From Gemmatimonadota bacterium (lineage in GTDB: Bacteria; Latescibacterota; UBA2968), in the NCBI GenBank assembly GCA_002727195.1, contig PBWH01000023.1:165029-229028 (forward strand): a stretch of 64,000 nucleotides of DNA, read 5' to 3'. The position numbers and the translations under genes were made by a program. The notes beneath the pieces are model-generated. The model had not been told where the DNA came from. It did no database searches and worked only from the letters and a program-made list of their open reading frames with translations. How positions within the stretch are numbered: the stretch's first letter is position 1; every line of letters begins with the position of its first letter. Positions 37,243 to 46,886 of this stretch are shown piece after piece.

Positions 37243-37276
37243 AACCACGGAAGACACGGAGGACACGGAGAAAACC
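37243..37276 (+). repeat. 9-base-periodic ACCACGGAAGAC repeat
   Basis: ACCACGGAAGACACGGAGG and a third period follow each other with a 9-base period just upstream of engB. This is one of the best-preserved copies of the family, in the same orientation as the others. Confidence 0.7.
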
Positions 37277-37335
37277 CAAAAGCCTCATTCCAGGTTCTCA
37301 CACAAGTCGAACACTAGACGCACATCGGACTCTCT

Positions 37336-37392
37336 CCTCTCCTGCCTGCGGGAGAGGACGGTCTCGCCGAATGGCGGGACCCGGTGAGGGCT
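37336..37392. repeat. CCTCTCC hairpin repeat
   Basis: CCTCTCC (37336-37342) pairs with GGAGAGG (37351-37357). CCGGTGAGGGC follows at 37381-37391. It has the same layout as the element at 19801-19869. Confidence 0.5.
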
Positions 37393-37454
37393 AGCAACGA
37401 AAGGGCCTCCCGAGTACGCATCGCTACATCTCCCCACCACCGTACAAGGAAGAA

Positions 37455-37474
37455 GGGCACGGCGGACCGTGCCC
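37455..37474 (-). terminator. Probable terminator/attenuator after clpX
   Basis: GGGCACGG (37455-37462) pairs with CCGTGCCC (37467-37474). On the minus strand the stem is followed by a pyrimidine-rich TTCTTCCTT. It starts 29 bases after the clpX stop. Confidence 0.6.
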
Positions 37475-37503
37475 CAGGACCTGCGGCGAACCTGACTGTT
37501 GTG

Positions 37504-38745
37504 TCAGGCCCGCTTCTTCTGTTCCAGCTGGAGGAACGCGGATTGCGGGTTGTTGATGATCTCCTCGGTGACGTGGATTTCCTTCGGTCCACCTTCCGAG
37601 GGCAGCAGATACATCAGGTCGAGCATCGATGATTCGAGAACGGCCCGCAGTCCACGAGCGCCTGTTCCCTTGGTCATCGTCTTCTGAACGATCAACTTCA
37701 GAGCTGATTCGTCGAAGGTGAGCTCGATCCCGTCCATCTCGAATAGTTTCTTGAACTGTTTCGTGATCGCGTTCTTCGGTTCGGTCAGGATGCGCAGTAA
37801 CGCGTCTTCGTCGAGGCTGTCGAGGGCGCAGGCGACGGGGAGACGGCCGACGAGTTCCGGGATCAGACCATACTTGATCATATCCTCCGGCTCGACTTCG
37901 GCGAAAAGCTCGCCGATCGACATCTCTTCCTGCTTCTCGGCCTCCGAGCTGAACCCCATCCCCTTGCGGCCAATCCGCGCGCTGACGATGTCGTCGAGGC
38001 TGTCGAAGGCGCCACCGCAGATGAAGAGGATGTTCTTCGTGTTCACCTGGATCAGCGGCTGCTCCGGATGCTTGCGGCCGCCCTTGGGGGGGATGCTCGC
38101 CACTGTGCCTTCGAGCATCTTGAGCAATGCCTGCTGGACGCCCTCACCGGATACGTCGCGTGTGATCGACGGGTTGGCCGATTTCCGGGAGATCTTGTCG
38201 ATCTCGTCGATGTAGAGGATGCCCATCTCGGCGCGCTCGACGTCGTAGTCGGCGGCCTGGAGCAAGCGGACCAGGATGTTCTCGACATCCTCACCCACAT
38301 AGCCGGCCTCGGTCAGGATAGTCGCGTCGGCGATCGAGAACGGGACCTGGAGGATCCGGGCGAGGGTCTTGGCGAGTTCCGTCTTGCCGGTACCGGTCGG
38401 GCCGAGTAGCAGGATGTTGCTCTTCTCGAGCTCGACATCGTTGGTCGTGACGTTGCTCTGGATCCGCTTGTAGTGATTGTAAACGGCGACGGACAACGAA
38501 CGCTTGGCCCGATCCTGGCCGATGACGTAGTCGTCGAGCTGTTCCTTGATCTCCGACGGCTTCGGCAGATCTTTGTGGAGGTGCACCGGCTTCTGCTTGA
38601 CGTCCTCCATGAGGACCTCGTTGCACAGCTTGATGCACTCGTTGCAGATGTGGACGCCAGGACCGGTGACGATTTTCTCCACCTGGTCGGCGCGCTTCCC
38701 ACAGAAGGAACAGCGGATTTCGGCTTTGGATGAGCGTCGTTTCAC
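37504..38745 (-). CDS. clpX: ATP-dependent Clp protease ATPase subunit ClpX
   Basis: 413 residues. The N-terminal C4 zinc finger reads CSFCGKR ... [10 protein letters not shown]. The AAA+ module has [15 protein letters not shown] (Walker A), the pore loop [19 protein letters not shown] (Walker B) and an IGRKGMGFS loop where other ClpX proteins carry the ClpP-docking IGF. It unfolds substrates and feeds them to ClpP. It lies 14 bases after clpP in the tig-clpP-clpX unit. Confidence 0.98.
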   Translation of the reverse strand: MKRRSSKAEIRCSFCGKRADQVEKIVTGPGVHICNECIKLCNEVLMEDVKQKPVHLHKDLPKPSEIKEQLDDYVIGQDRAKRSLSVAVYNHYKRIQSNVTTNDVELEKSNILLLGPTGTGKTELAKTLARILQVPFSIADATILTEAGYVGEDVENILVRLLQAADYDVERAEMGILYIDEIDKISRKSANPSITRDVSGEGVQQALLKMLEGTVASIPPKGGRKHPEQPLIQVNTKNILFICGGAFDSLDDIVSARIGRKGMGFSSEAEKQEEMSIGELFAEVEPEDMIKYGLIPELVGRLPVACALDSLDEDALLRILTEPKNAITKQFKKLFEMDGIELTFDESALKLIVQKTMTKGTGARGLRAVLESSMLDLMYLLPSEGGPKEIHVTEEIINNPQSAFLQLEQKKRA

Positions 38746-38759
38746 GTCAGTGCCCTTTA

Positions 38760-39368
38760 TCAGGACTCGTCGTCTCCGGCGGCCTTCTGATTCGGCTCCA
38801 GTACCTGGTCGATCAACCCGTATTCAACGGCTTCTACGGATGACATAAAGAAGTCACGATCCGAGTCTTTCGCAATCTGGTCCATGTCCTGCCCCGTTGT
38901 CTCCGCAAGGATGTTGTTGAGGCGGTCACGATACTGCAGGATTTCCTGGGCGTGGCGCTCCACGTCCGAAGCCTGTCCACCGGCGCCACCCATCGGCTGA
39001 TGGATCAGGATCCGCGAGTTCGGCAGCGCGCTCCGGTGGCCTTTTGTCCCGCCCGCGAGCAGGATGGCGCCCATGCTGAAGGCCTGGCCCACGCAGATCG
39101 TCTCCACGTCGTTCGACACATACTGCATGGTGTCGTAGATCGCGAGGCCGGCCGTGATGCTGCCCCCGGGACTGTTGATATACAGCGAAATACGGCGATC
39201 GGGCGTCTCGGCCGTGCAGTAGAGCATTTGCGCGATCACGAGGTTGGCGATCGTGTCATTGATCGGCGTCCCGATAAAGATGATGTTGTCGCGGAGCAGT
39301 CTCGAGAAGATGTCGTAGGTGCGCTCACCTCGACCTGTCTGCTCGAGGACCATCGGTACTAGTGCCAT
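38760..39368 (-). CDS. clpP: ATP-dependent Clp protease proteolytic subunit ClpP
   Basis: 202 residues from ATG 39368; a longer start at 39416 is in frame but adds residues outside the family. [20 protein letters not shown] is the usual mature start. The catalytic Ser is in [14 protein letters not shown], His in [11 protein letters not shown], and the Asp in the region of [19 protein letters not shown]. It forms the tetradecameric protease chamber with ClpX. Confidence 0.98.
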   Translation of the reverse strand: MALVPMVLEQTGRGERTYDIFSRLLRDNIIFIGTPINDTIANLVIAQMLYCTAETPDRRISLYINSPGGSITAGLAIYDTMQYVSNDVETICVGQAFSMGAILLAGGTKGHRSALPNSRILIHQPMGGAGGQASDVERHAQEILQYRDRLNNILAETTGQDMDQIAKDSDRDFFMSSVEAVEYGLIDQVLEPNQKAAGDDES

Positions 39369-39439
39369 CTGGCTATTCCGTTCCTTGTGAGGCTGTGGTA
39401 AACCCTGCGTGTTCACGAACGCCGACGTGAAGTCGGCGG

Positions 39440-40729
39440 TTACGGGGAGGCTGTCGGGTTCTTCTCGACGACGTCCTCGACCTTGCCGTTTTCGATCAGG
39501 AAGTCGAAGACTTTCTCGTCCATCAGGTCCGATTTGATCCGATCAAGCTGACCCGATCGTCCTAGTATCTGGCGAAGTCGGGGCCCCTCGACGTTATGTT
39601 GTTCGGACATCGACTCGAGGTGCTTGTCCATGTCCTCGTCGGTGACCTCGACGCTTTCCATCTCTGCAATCTTCTCGAGGAGCAGGTAACGCTTTACGCC
39701 TCGTAGCGCGCCCGGCTGGGCATTCTCCCGGACTTCCTCCTCATTCTCGACTTCTTCCGTCTGGCGCTCGCGCTTCATCTGCGCGATGAAGTTGTCGAGA
39801 TACGTCTGCACCATACTCTCGGGGACTTCAAACTCGTTCTGCGCGATCAGTTCTTCGACGATGTTCTCGACGAGACGGCTGCGTGACGCACCGTCCGCCT
39901 GCGTCTGGATGTCGTCCTGGATCCGCGTCTTGAGGTCGTCGAGCGAATCGAAGGGTCCCAAGTCCTTGGCGAACTCGTCGTCCAGCTCGGGGAGTTCACG
40001 TTCCCGAATTTCCTTGGCCGTTACGCGGAAGCGAACCTCGTGCTCGTGGGTCTCGCCATCCGGCGTCGAGTGCGAATGCGTGTAATTGACGTCCCGGGTC
40101 TCGCCGACTTCGATCCCGACGAGCTGGTTGTCGAGGTCGTGATTCGCGTTGGGACCTCCGATCAGGAAGGTGCTGTCCTCCTGGCGCCGATCGGGCATCT
40201 CGTTTCCATCCTCATCCAGCCCGATGTAGTCCGCCTGGATCACGTCACCGAGTTCGGCCTTCCGATCTACCTGGGATTCCGTGGCGTTCTGCTCACGCAT
40301 TCCCTGCAACTGGTTGTCGACATAGTCGTCCTCGATCTCGAAGACCGGACGGACGACTTTGAGACCCTTGTAGGTCTTGACCTCGATCTCCGGTTTGACG
40401 TCCATCGACGCCTTGAACCGAAGCGGCTCGCCGTCCTCGAAGCTGCTTTCTTCGATCGTCGCCTGCGACACCGGGTGCAAGCCCTGCTCTTCGCTCGCCT
40501 CCCGGTAATACTCCTCCTCGGTCTTGGCGATGACCTCGTCCAGGATGGCAGGGCCGAACCGGGCCTTGACCACGCTGACGGGAACCTTGCCTTTCCGGAA
40601 TCCGGGCAGATTCAGCGACTTGCTATAGCTCTTATAAGCTTCCTTCAGGCGCTCGTCTATATCTTCGCGGGGAACTTCGATCTCGAGCGTGCGGCGCCAG
40701 GCGCCCGAGTCTGTGACTTCGACATTCAT
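39440..40729 (-). CDS. tig: Trigger factor chaperone
   Basis: 429 residues from ATG 40729 (GGAGGGG upstream; the in-frame ATG at 40756 lies before that ribosome site). [20 protein letters not shown] is the ribosome-docking signature. The FKBP-like domain begins [15 protein letters not shown] near residue 155. The C-terminal arms form the chaperone cradle. It binds nascent chains at the ribosome exit and isomerises prolines. It is the first gene of the tig-clpP-clpX-engB unit and has a promoter at 40829-40857. Confidence 0.97.
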   Translation of the reverse strand: MNVEVTDSGAWRRTLEIEVPREDIDERLKEAYKSYSKSLNLPGFRKGKVPVSVVKARFGPAILDEVIAKTEEEYYREASEEQGLHPVSQATIEESSFEDGEPLRFKASMDVKPEIEVKTYKGLKVVRPVFEIEDDYVDNQLQGMREQNATESQVDRKAELGDVIQADYIGLDEDGNEMPDRRQEDSTFLIGGPNANHDLDNQLVGIEVGETRDVNYTHSHSTPDGETHEHEVRFRVTAKEIRERELPELDDEFAKDLGPFDSLDDLKTRIQDDIQTQADGASRSRLVENIVEELIAQNEFEVPESMVQTYLDNFIAQMKRERQTEEVENEEEVRENAQPGALRGVKRYLLLEKIAEMESVEVTDEDMDKHLESMSEQHNVEGPRLRQILGRSGQLDRIKSDLMDEKVFDFLIENGKVEDVVEKNPTASP

Positions 40730-40828
40730 CGGGACGATTGCCCCTCCTACAAACACATTTAAAGAGCCTCAAGGGCTCTCGGAAGTTGGAGAAAACACAA
40801 GGATTTATGCGGTATTTCGCAAGAGGGA

Positions 40829-40857
40829 ACAATACATAAATGACAAAATGATGTCAA
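40829..40857 (-). promoter_or_regulatory. Sigma70-type promoter of the tig-clp unit
   Basis: TTGACA (40857-40852), a 17-base spacer and TATTGT (40834-40829), minus strand, start expected near 40822, in a locally AT-rich stretch. The leader is about 93 bases. The remaining gap to the next gene (40858-41029) shows no gene and no repeat I can define. Confidence 0.68.
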
Positions 40858-41029
40858 TTTGATAAAGGAGAGAGGCGACAAGCCCCCCACCGCCAGCCTG
40901 AGCTTGCGTGAAGCCAAAAGATACCGCATTTAGGGGGCGGGAAAACCCCTTCTACTGGTCCTGGAGCGATAATCTGGGGAATCAGGGCGCAATCCTGTCA
41001 GGTATCCCCGACGCATCGGAGGAGATCAC

Positions 41030-42124
41030 GTGAAGATTAGCGAAGTCATCCACTACAGCCTTTCCTATCCGGTTAAGAAACCCTATGCGAACTCGCGTAC
41101 GTACAATCGATCGCGCAGGATCACGATGGTCGAGGTGAAGACCGACTCGGGTCTGGTTGGATGGGGCGAATCGAGCGGCACGGTTTCAGACGCTGATATC
41201 GAACAGTTCGTGATCGGGAAGAGCCCGTTCGACTACGAGACGATCTACGACAACCTCGGTCGAGGCGGGGCAAACTGTCGCGCGGCGTGCGGAGTCGAAA
41301 TCGCGCTCTGGGATCTGATTGGGAAAGCGCTGGATCAGCCCGTGTGGCAGCTGCTTGGCGGAAAGCATCGGGACCGGGTGCTGGCCTATGCCAGCGGATT
41401 GTTCAAACCCGAGGGCGAGGATCACGCGAAAGGCCTATCCGAGGAGGCGACACGCTATCGCGACATGGGCTTCCAGGCGGTGAAGATGAAGATGGGATTC
41501 GGGCCGGATATCGATGAGGAGATCGTGTCGGCCGTGCGAGCGTCGATCGGAGACGATGTCGAGCTGGCGGTGGACGCAAACTGCGCATACGACCCGGCAC
41601 GTGCGATCGAGAGCGGCCGCCGTATGATGGCGTACGACCTTCTGTGGTATGAAGAACCGATCGTTCCGACGGACGTGGACGGGTATGCGATGATCAAGCA
41701 GGCATTACCAACGTGCCGGCTGGCCGGGGCAGAGGGACTGGCCAGCAGCCGGGCCTTTCGGGAGGTGATCCAGTCCCGTGCCATGGACGTCATCCAGCCG
41801 GATATCAGCATTGCCGGTGGGTTTACGGAGATGAAACGGGTCGCTGCGATGGCGCAGGCCGATCACGTCCGTGTCATTCCCCATATGTGGGGCGGATGTG
41901 TCAGACTTGCCGCGACGCTGCACTATCAGGCCACCATGCAGCCGGACTACCCCGCGCCGCTGAATCCGTTCCCGTGTTACTGCGAGTATGACATGACGGA
42001 AAACGGGCTGCGGACGGAGCTAGGGACACGTTACCCGATGGAGGATGGTTGGGTGGCGATCCCGGATGGGCCAGGATTGGGCGTGGAGATCAACCGAGAG
42101 AAGCTGGAAGAATACACGCGGTAG
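41030..42124 (+). CDS. Mandelate racemase/muconate lactonizing-type enzyme (enolase superfamily)
   Basis: 364 residues from a GTG start five bases after GGAGGAG (41018-41024). Residues of the barrel active site are visible: AVKMKMGFG (K-x-K), AVDANCAYD (first metal Asp), WYEEPIVP (Glu), AGAEGLASS (Glu), QPDIS (Asp) and IPHMWGG (His). K-x-K plus a His-Asp dyad is the mandelate-racemase arrangement, used for racemising or dehydrating sugar acids. The actual substrate is not clear. It is followed by the beta-helix gene on the same strand. Confidence 0.92.
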   Translation: MKISEVIHYSLSYPVKKPYANSRTYNRSRRITMVEVKTDSGLVGWGESSGTVSDADIEQFVIGKSPFDYETIYDNLGRGGANCRAACGVEIALWDLIGKALDQPVWQLLGGKHRDRVLAYASGLFKPEGEDHAKGLSEEATRYRDMGFQAVKMKMGFGPDIDEEIVSAVRASIGDDVELAVDANCAYDPARAIESGRRMMAYDLLWYEEPIVPTDVDGYAMIKQALPTCRLAGAEGLASSRAFREVIQSRAMDVIQPDISIAGGFTEMKRVAAMAQADHVRVIPHMWGGCVRLAATLHYQATMQPDYPAPLNPFPCYCEYDMTENGLRTELGTRYPMEDGWVAIPDGPGLGVEINREKLEEYTR

Positions 42125-42125
42125 G

Positions 42126-42248
42126 TCAGACGCTTTGTTTCTGTTTGAAGCTGTCGAGCTCCTGGACGCGGTCCAGCTCGGCTCTCACGTTCTTTGCCGC
42201 TTCGATCAGGACGGGAGACGGATCATCCAGAAGTTCCTGAGCCAACAC
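42126..42248 (-). CDS. Possible short ORF or gene remnant, 40 residues
   Basis: A minus-strand frame GTG 42248 to TGA 42126 fills the gap between two plus-strand genes and stops one base from the stop of the racemase-type gene. The peptide reads LAQELLDDPSPVLIEAAKNV, then RAELDRVQELDSFKQKQSV. It has strong third-position G/C and an amphipathic helical pattern, so it looks like real coding sequence. It has no clear ribosome site and no family I know. It could be the 3' end of a lost gene. Confidence 0.35.
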   Translation of the reverse strand: MLAQELLDDPSPVLIEAAKNVRAELDRVQELDSFKQKQSV

Positions 42249-42256
42249 GGCATCGG

Positions 42257-43840
42257 GTGCTGATTTCGATCTGGATGCTCGCTCTCTTCCTGCTGACGCA
42301 GAAGGATCCCGTGTCCGCTCAAACGAACGATCAGATCGTAAGCATCGGGAAAGATGGCCGCTTGATCTACGCGGCTGACGATCAGGGCAATCAGATCCCC
42401 GACTTCTCCAATTGTGGATACATGGGAGGCGGCGTCGAGCTCCCGGATGTGAATGTCGTCGAGATTCTGTTCCCGGAGGAGATTGGCGACGATACCCACC
42501 GGATCCAGGCCGCGATCAACCACGTGGCGGTGCTGCCCGAGGACGAGGATGGATTCCGAGGGGCCCTTCTCCTTAAGCACGGCATCTACCGGATGGCCCG
42601 GTCAATCCATATTCGGGCGAGCGGGATCGTCCTCAAGGGAGAGGGGCAGGGCGAGGACGGAACGACGCTGATCGCGACCGGCACCGGGAAACGGACACTC
42701 ATCGAGATCGGAAACCCCACCGTCAGGAGGCAGGGCGAGGGGTTCCGCGAAGAGAGTGGGGGGACGGTTGGTCTCGAGGTCCTGGAGGACACGCGCACGT
42801 CGATCACCGACGAATATGTACCGGTGGGGTCACGCACGTTCCGTGTTGCTTCGACGAGCGGTTTCGCGGTGGGTGACGAGGTGATCGTCCATCGTCCCAG
42901 TGCGACGGATTGGATCCACGCGATCGGGATGGACCGAATCGAGGCGAAGGAGAATACCCGTCAGTGGGAGCCGGGCACCTACGATATGCGATTTCGGAGA
43001 GAGGTGGTCGCGATCGATGGGGATACCCTCACGATCGACGCACCACTGGTCCAGGCAATCGAAAAGCATTATGGGGGCGGCACGGTGTATCGATACGGGG
43101 ACCACGTACGGATCGAACGGGTAGCTGTCGAGAATCTTAGAGCGATCAGCGAGTTCGACGAGTCGATCCCGGATCCTCGTCGGGAAGGGGAATACGCGGA
43201 CGAGGACCACGCCTGGACGCTGATCGCAGTGAATAACGCGCGTGACGGATGGGTCCGAAACGTAACTTCCATACACTTCGGTTACAGCTGTGTGTATCTT
43301 CAGAGGGGCGCGCACCGGTTTACGGTGCAGGACAGTGAGTGTCTGGACCCGGTTTCGGAGGTCAAGGGCAGCCGTCGTTACTCGTTCGCGATCGAGGGAC
43401 AAATGAACCTCGTTCAGCGATGTAGGACAAGGAGGGGACGGCACGACTACGTGATGCACGCCAGGGCCCCGGGCCCAAATGCTTTTGTGGATTGCGTTGC
43501 GGAGCAGGCCTTCAGTGATACGGGTCCCCATCACCGCTGGGCCGTCGGCACGCTGTATGACAACGTCCGCGTCGAAGGAAACGCGATCAACGTGCAGGAT
43601 CGTCAGGCGTCAGGCACCGGTCACGGATGGGCAGGTGCCCTGATGGTGCTGTGGAACTGCACGGCCGAGTCCTTCGTCGTCCAGAAACCGCCGACGTCAC
43701 AGAATTACGCGATCGGATGTATCGGCGAGAAGCGGGACGGCTGGCACATGCGAAAAGACGGGCATTGGGCATCGCACGGAGAACACGTGGAGCCTAGGAG
43801 TCTGTATGAGGCCCAGTTGAAGGCGCGCCTGGAAAAGTGA
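42257..43840 (+). CDS. Exported right-handed beta-helix protein (pectate-lyase-like)
   Basis: About 527 residues if GTG 42257 is the start. The frame is open to TTG 42194, ATG 42275 is another choice, and no ribosome site supports any. A hydrophobic segment ISIWMLALFLL ending PVSAQ is probably a signal peptide. The body carries DTHRIQAAINHV and GALLLKHGIYRMARSIHIRA (pectate-lyase superfamily start), then coil after coil with stacked Asn/Val rungs (WTLIAVNNARDGWVRNVTSI, YVMHARAPGPNAFVDCVAEQ). Such folds bind or cut polysaccharides. The active site is not obvious. It may act with the enolase-superfamily enzyme just upstream. Confidence 0.8.
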   Translation: MLISIWMLALFLLTQKDPVSAQTNDQIVSIGKDGRLIYAADDQGNQIPDFSNCGYMGGGVELPDVNVVEILFPEEIGDDTHRIQAAINHVAVLPEDEDGFRGALLLKHGIYRMARSIHIRASGIVLKGEGQGEDGTTLIATGTGKRTLIEIGNPTVRRQGEGFREESGGTVGLEVLEDTRTSITDEYVPVGSRTFRVASTSGFAVGDEVIVHRPSATDWIHAIGMDRIEAKENTRQWEPGTYDMRFRREVVAIDGDTLTIDAPLVQAIEKHYGGGTVYRYGDHVRIERVAVENLRAISEFDESIPDPRREGEYADEDHAWTLIAVNNARDGWVRNVTSIHFGYSCVYLQRGAHRFTVQDSECLDPVSEVKGSRRYSFAIEGQMNLVQRCRTRRGRHDYVMHARAPGPNAFVDCVAEQAFSDTGPHHRWAVGTLYDNVRVEGNAINVQDRQASGTGHGWAGALMVLWNCTAESFVVQKPPTSQNYAIGCIGEKRDGWHMRKDGHWASHGEHVEPRSLYEAQLKARLEK

Positions 43841-43875
43841 AAAATGCAAATTGGAAAATGTAAAATGGGGTCGCC
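43841..43875. repeat. A-rich intergenic repeat (AAATGCAAATTGGAAAATG type)
   Basis: Starting at the beta-helix stop codon, AAAAATGCAAATTGGAAAAT and AATGTAAAATGG form A-rich near-repeats of about ten bases. This resembles A-rich intergenic repeats I recall from other environmental bacterial genomes. The rest of the gap to 44008 shows only a CCGGCGGCGAGG-type segment and no gene. Confidence 0.4.
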
Positions 43876-44008
43876 TCCCGTCGTGGGAGCGGCCTCCGGC
43901 GGCGAGGTTCTTGTAAACGCTAGTCACCAGTCTTACAGCAGTGCAGACCTCAGGTTTCGTGAACTCTGGCTTGATCCCTAGCCTCTCTCTGAACTCTAGC
44001 AGCTAACC

Positions 44009-44827
44009 ATGCCAAGACTATCCATCTCCAGTTGGAGCCTTCATCGGCTGCTCGGGAAAGCCTGGTACGATCCTGACGGCAATGGCGGATACACCAACCG
44101 AAGCGACGAAACGCCTCAGATCGAACTGCTCGATGTACCTGGGCAGGCCGCGGCACACGGGATCGGAACACTTGAACTGTGTCATTTCCATTTCCCTTCG
44201 ACCGATGACGCCTACCTCGAGCGATTGAAGCAGGCCATCCGCGATGCCGGTGTAGAGCTTTTCAGCATCCTGATCGACACGGGCGATATTACTGCTGACG
44301 ACGAAGCGACGCGGACAGCTGACACCGAGACGGTCCGCTTCTGGGTCGACATCGCGGCGAAAATGGGGGCGGGGCACGTCCGGATCATCGCGGGCGATGC
44401 TGAAGCTGACGAGAACGCGATCGCGCAGTCAGTGGATGGGCTGAGATCCCTGGCTTCGTATGCGAAGGACCGCGGTGTGATCGCACTGACCGAGAATTTT
44501 CGCCGGTTGGCGGCTCGACCCGAAACGTGTGTCGCAATTCTGGAAGGTTGTGAAGGCGAGGTCGGACTGTGTGCGGATTTCGGTAACTTTCCACAGGATA
44601 CCCGGTCGACCGATCTGGCGGCGGTTCTGCTGCACGCGAACTCGATCCACGCCAAGGCCGACTATGCTGATGGCGAAATGGATCGGGTCGCTTATCAAGC
44701 GAATGTGAAGCTGGCGGTCGATGCCGGCTTTGACGGACCGATGTCTTTGATCTACCAGGATGGTGACGACGTCTGGGAAAGCCTGGACGAGATGCGAGAT
44801 GTGACGCTCGAGGTGATCGGATCGTGA
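44009..44827 (+). CDS. Sugar phosphate isomerase/epimerase-like TIM-barrel protein
   Basis: 272 residues, starting MPRLSISSWSLHRLLGKAWY. The Xyl-isomerase-like barrel has LELCHFHFPSTDDAYL, LFSILIDTGDITADDE, HVRIIAGDAEADENA, LTENFRRLAARPETC and GLCADFGNFP, ending MSLIYQDGDDVWESL. It probably binds a divalent metal and acts on a sugar or inositol-like substrate in the cytoplasm. It is only distantly like the 12096-12866 protein. It is followed 18 bases later by purF. Confidence 0.86.
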   Translation: MPRLSISSWSLHRLLGKAWYDPDGNGGYTNRSDETPQIELLDVPGQAAAHGIGTLELCHFHFPSTDDAYLERLKQAIRDAGVELFSILIDTGDITADDEATRTADTETVRFWVDIAAKMGAGHVRIIAGDAEADENAIAQSVDGLRSLASYAKDRGVIALTENFRRLAARPETCVAILEGCEGEVGLCADFGNFPQDTRSTDLAAVLLHANSIHAKADYADGEMDRVAYQANVKLAVDAGFDGPMSLIYQDGDDVWESLDEMRDVTLEVIGS

Positions 44828-44845
44828 GAGCCAGGAACAGGAGAG

Positions 44846-46417
44846 GTGCTGTTGCCCGATAAACCAAAACACGAATGTGGTCTGGCGGCGATGTGCTGGC
44901 TGGACGAGCCATACAACGGGAACGGACAGGCAGTCAAGAAGATCGACAACGTGGCCGGACCGATGACGTCGATGCTGCTCGACCTGCAGAACCGTGGTCA
45001 ACTGGCCGCAGGGTTCACGAGCTACGATCTGGACCGCACCCTCATTCTGAAGACCTATAAAGATGTCGGTACCGTGTCGGAGGCGATGCGAGTCTCGCAC
45101 ACGGGGAAGCACGAATCGATCCTGAACGAGTACGCGGGGCGGGCAGCGATCGGGCATACGCGCTACGCCACGAGTGGCGAAGAGGATGACGAGCAATACG
45201 CACAGCCCTTCGAGAGGCAGCACGGCCGGCTGGCGAAATGGTTCGCCTTCGCCTTCAACGGAAACATCGCCAACTACTCGCAGCTGAGAGAGCGATTGCT
45301 GTCGAAGCGGGGCTATCACTTCACGCTGAATACCGATACCGAGATCATCATGCACACGCTCGCATACCGTTTGCGCGGTGAGGGACGACCGGACCTGGTT
45401 AAGGTGATGGCAGGTCTGAATCGCGATTTCGACGGTGCGTTCAACATCGCGTTCATGGATGCGATGGGCCGGATGTTCGTGTCCCGCGATCCTGTCGGAT
45501 TCCGGCCGATGGCGTGGGCGGTTAAGGGACGGTTGTTTGCCGCCGCGAATGAGTCGGTGGCGTTGCGGAACCTCGGGTTCCAAGAGATCGACCACCTCGA
45601 ACCCGGTCAGATGGCAATCGTCGAGGATGGCAAGCTGCGGATCGAGCGTTTCGCGAAGAGTGAGAAAAAGGCGCGTTGCTTCTTCGAGTGGGTCTACTTC
45701 TCGAACGTTGCCAGCGAGATCGATTACAGAGGGATCTACCACGCGCGAGCGCGGTCGGGTCGTATCCTGGCGGAGATGGAGGATCAGGAGGTCGACGATA
45801 CCTGTATTGTCGTCCCTGTGCCGGATACGGCGAAGGCCGCGGCCGATGCCTACGCGTTCAACATGGGCATGCCGTGTATGGAAGGCGTGATCCGAAACCG
45901 CTACGTCGGGCGTACATTCATCCAGCCCGTCAGCACGCGCGAGAAGAGCGCGAAGAGCAAGTATACGACGGTACGATCACTGCTCAATGGCCAGCGCGTG
46001 TTCTTAATTGAGGACTCGATCGTGCGATCGACGACGCTGAAAACGCTGGTGAAGCAGGTGTACGAGGAAGGGGCGGAAGAGGTCCACGTACGGGTCGCGT
46101 GTCCGCCGATCGTGGGCCCGTGCTTCTATGGGATCGACATGTCGACGCTCGACGAACTGCACGCATCCAAGTTCACGTCGCAGAGATACAAGGGCGATCC
46201 CACGCCCGAGATGCTGAAAAAGATGGCGCGATCTCTCAGCGTTGACAGCATCAAGTATCTGCCGGTGTCCGCCCTTGGCCCGGCAATCGATGTGGATAAG
46301 GATTCGCTCTGCTACGGATGCGTGACCAGCAAGTATCCGACCCCGTGGGGCAACCGGTTGATTCGCCGAGCTAGAAAGAACCAGGAGGAAGGTGTCAAAG
46401 GTAGAACCTACGCGTAG
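44846..46417 (+). CDS. purF: Amidophosphoribosyltransferase (Fe-S, propeptide type)
   Basis: 523 residues from GTG 44846; TTG 44852 is an equally placed start behind GGAGAGG. A ~10-residue propeptide precedes HECGLAAM, where Cys should become the N-terminal nucleophile of the class II glutamine amidotransferase domain (GHTRYATSG, FNGNIAN). The PRPP loop is VFLIEDSIVRSTT. Fe-S ligands are present: ARCFFEW, PCFYGID and CYGC. It makes phosphoribosylamine, the first step of purine synthesis. The layout matches the Bacillus-type, oxygen-sensitive enzyme. Confidence 0.96.
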   Translation: MLLPDKPKHECGLAAMCWLDEPYNGNGQAVKKIDNVAGPMTSMLLDLQNRGQLAAGFTSYDLDRTLILKTYKDVGTVSEAMRVSHTGKHESILNEYAGRAAIGHTRYATSGEEDDEQYAQPFERQHGRLAKWFAFAFNGNIANYSQLRERLLSKRGYHFTLNTDTEIIMHTLAYRLRGEGRPDLVKVMAGLNRDFDGAFNIAFMDAMGRMFVSRDPVGFRPMAWAVKGRLFAAANESVALRNLGFQEIDHLEPGQMAIVEDGKLRIERFAKSEKKARCFFEWVYFSNVASEIDYRGIYHARARSGRILAEMEDQEVDDTCIVVPVPDTAKAAADAYAFNMGMPCMEGVIRNRYVGRTFIQPVSTREKSAKSKYTTVRSLLNGQRVFLIEDSIVRSTTLKTLVKQVYEEGAEEVHVRVACPPIVGPCFYGIDMSTLDELHASKFTSQRYKGDPTPEMLKKMARSLSVDSIKYLPVSALGPAIDVDKDSLCYGCVTSKYPTPWGNRLIRRARKNQEEGVKGRTYA

Positions 46418-46462
46418 CGCGGGAGCCGTCTCTCGGTGGCCAGATCTGTCGTGTCGGCCGAC

Positions 46463-46864
46463 TTACTGCTTCAGAAACGCCTCACATCGCTGTAAACAAT
46501 CCCGCGCATCTCCCTCGTACAGGAATATCCTCCCGTTTCTCGTGACCGACTCATCCGGCGCGAGCGCACCGATCCGCAAACTCAGATGCATGCACGTCCA
46601 CGGGTTTTGTCCCTGCGCGGACAGGAACTCGTCCCATACGAAGCCCGCCTCGTGTGCCCCGTCATCCGCCTCCCGAATGATGGCGCCGATCTCAGAATTG
46701 GCTGGATCCGTCGGCCACTTCTCCGAGAACACATACTCACCACCTTCATCCGCCCCATCATCGATCTGCCCACGATAGCGATCGTTGAAGTGTATCTCCC
46801 GCGCTGTTTCAACAGCGACAGCCCATTCTTCCCGACGAAGTAGGTCCGCCTTTTGACTTCGGCT
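46463..46864 (-). pseudogene. Coding-like frame without start codon, unknown family
   Basis: 134 codons are open between TAA 46867-46865 and TAA 46465-46463 on the minus strand. The first usable start (GTG 46732) lies in the middle of sequence that already looks coding: LLRREEWAVAVETAREIHF, NDRYRGQIDDGADE, VFSEKWPTDP, WTCMHLSLRIGALAPDES, FLYEGDARDCLQRCEAFLKQ. Upstream of the frame lies a GGCTAAAGCC hairpin (about 46862-46872) and then the stop of the membrane-protein gene. It is probably a gene that lost its 5' end. If it is alive it starts at GTG 46732 (89 residues). I recognise no family. Confidence 0.5.
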
Positions 46865-46886
46865 TTAGCCGGGGCCGTTCTGTTTG

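Noticed and set aside
37267-37503. Short frames between engB and clpX
   Set aside because: They are built from the periodic and CCTCTCC repeats, not from coding sequence.
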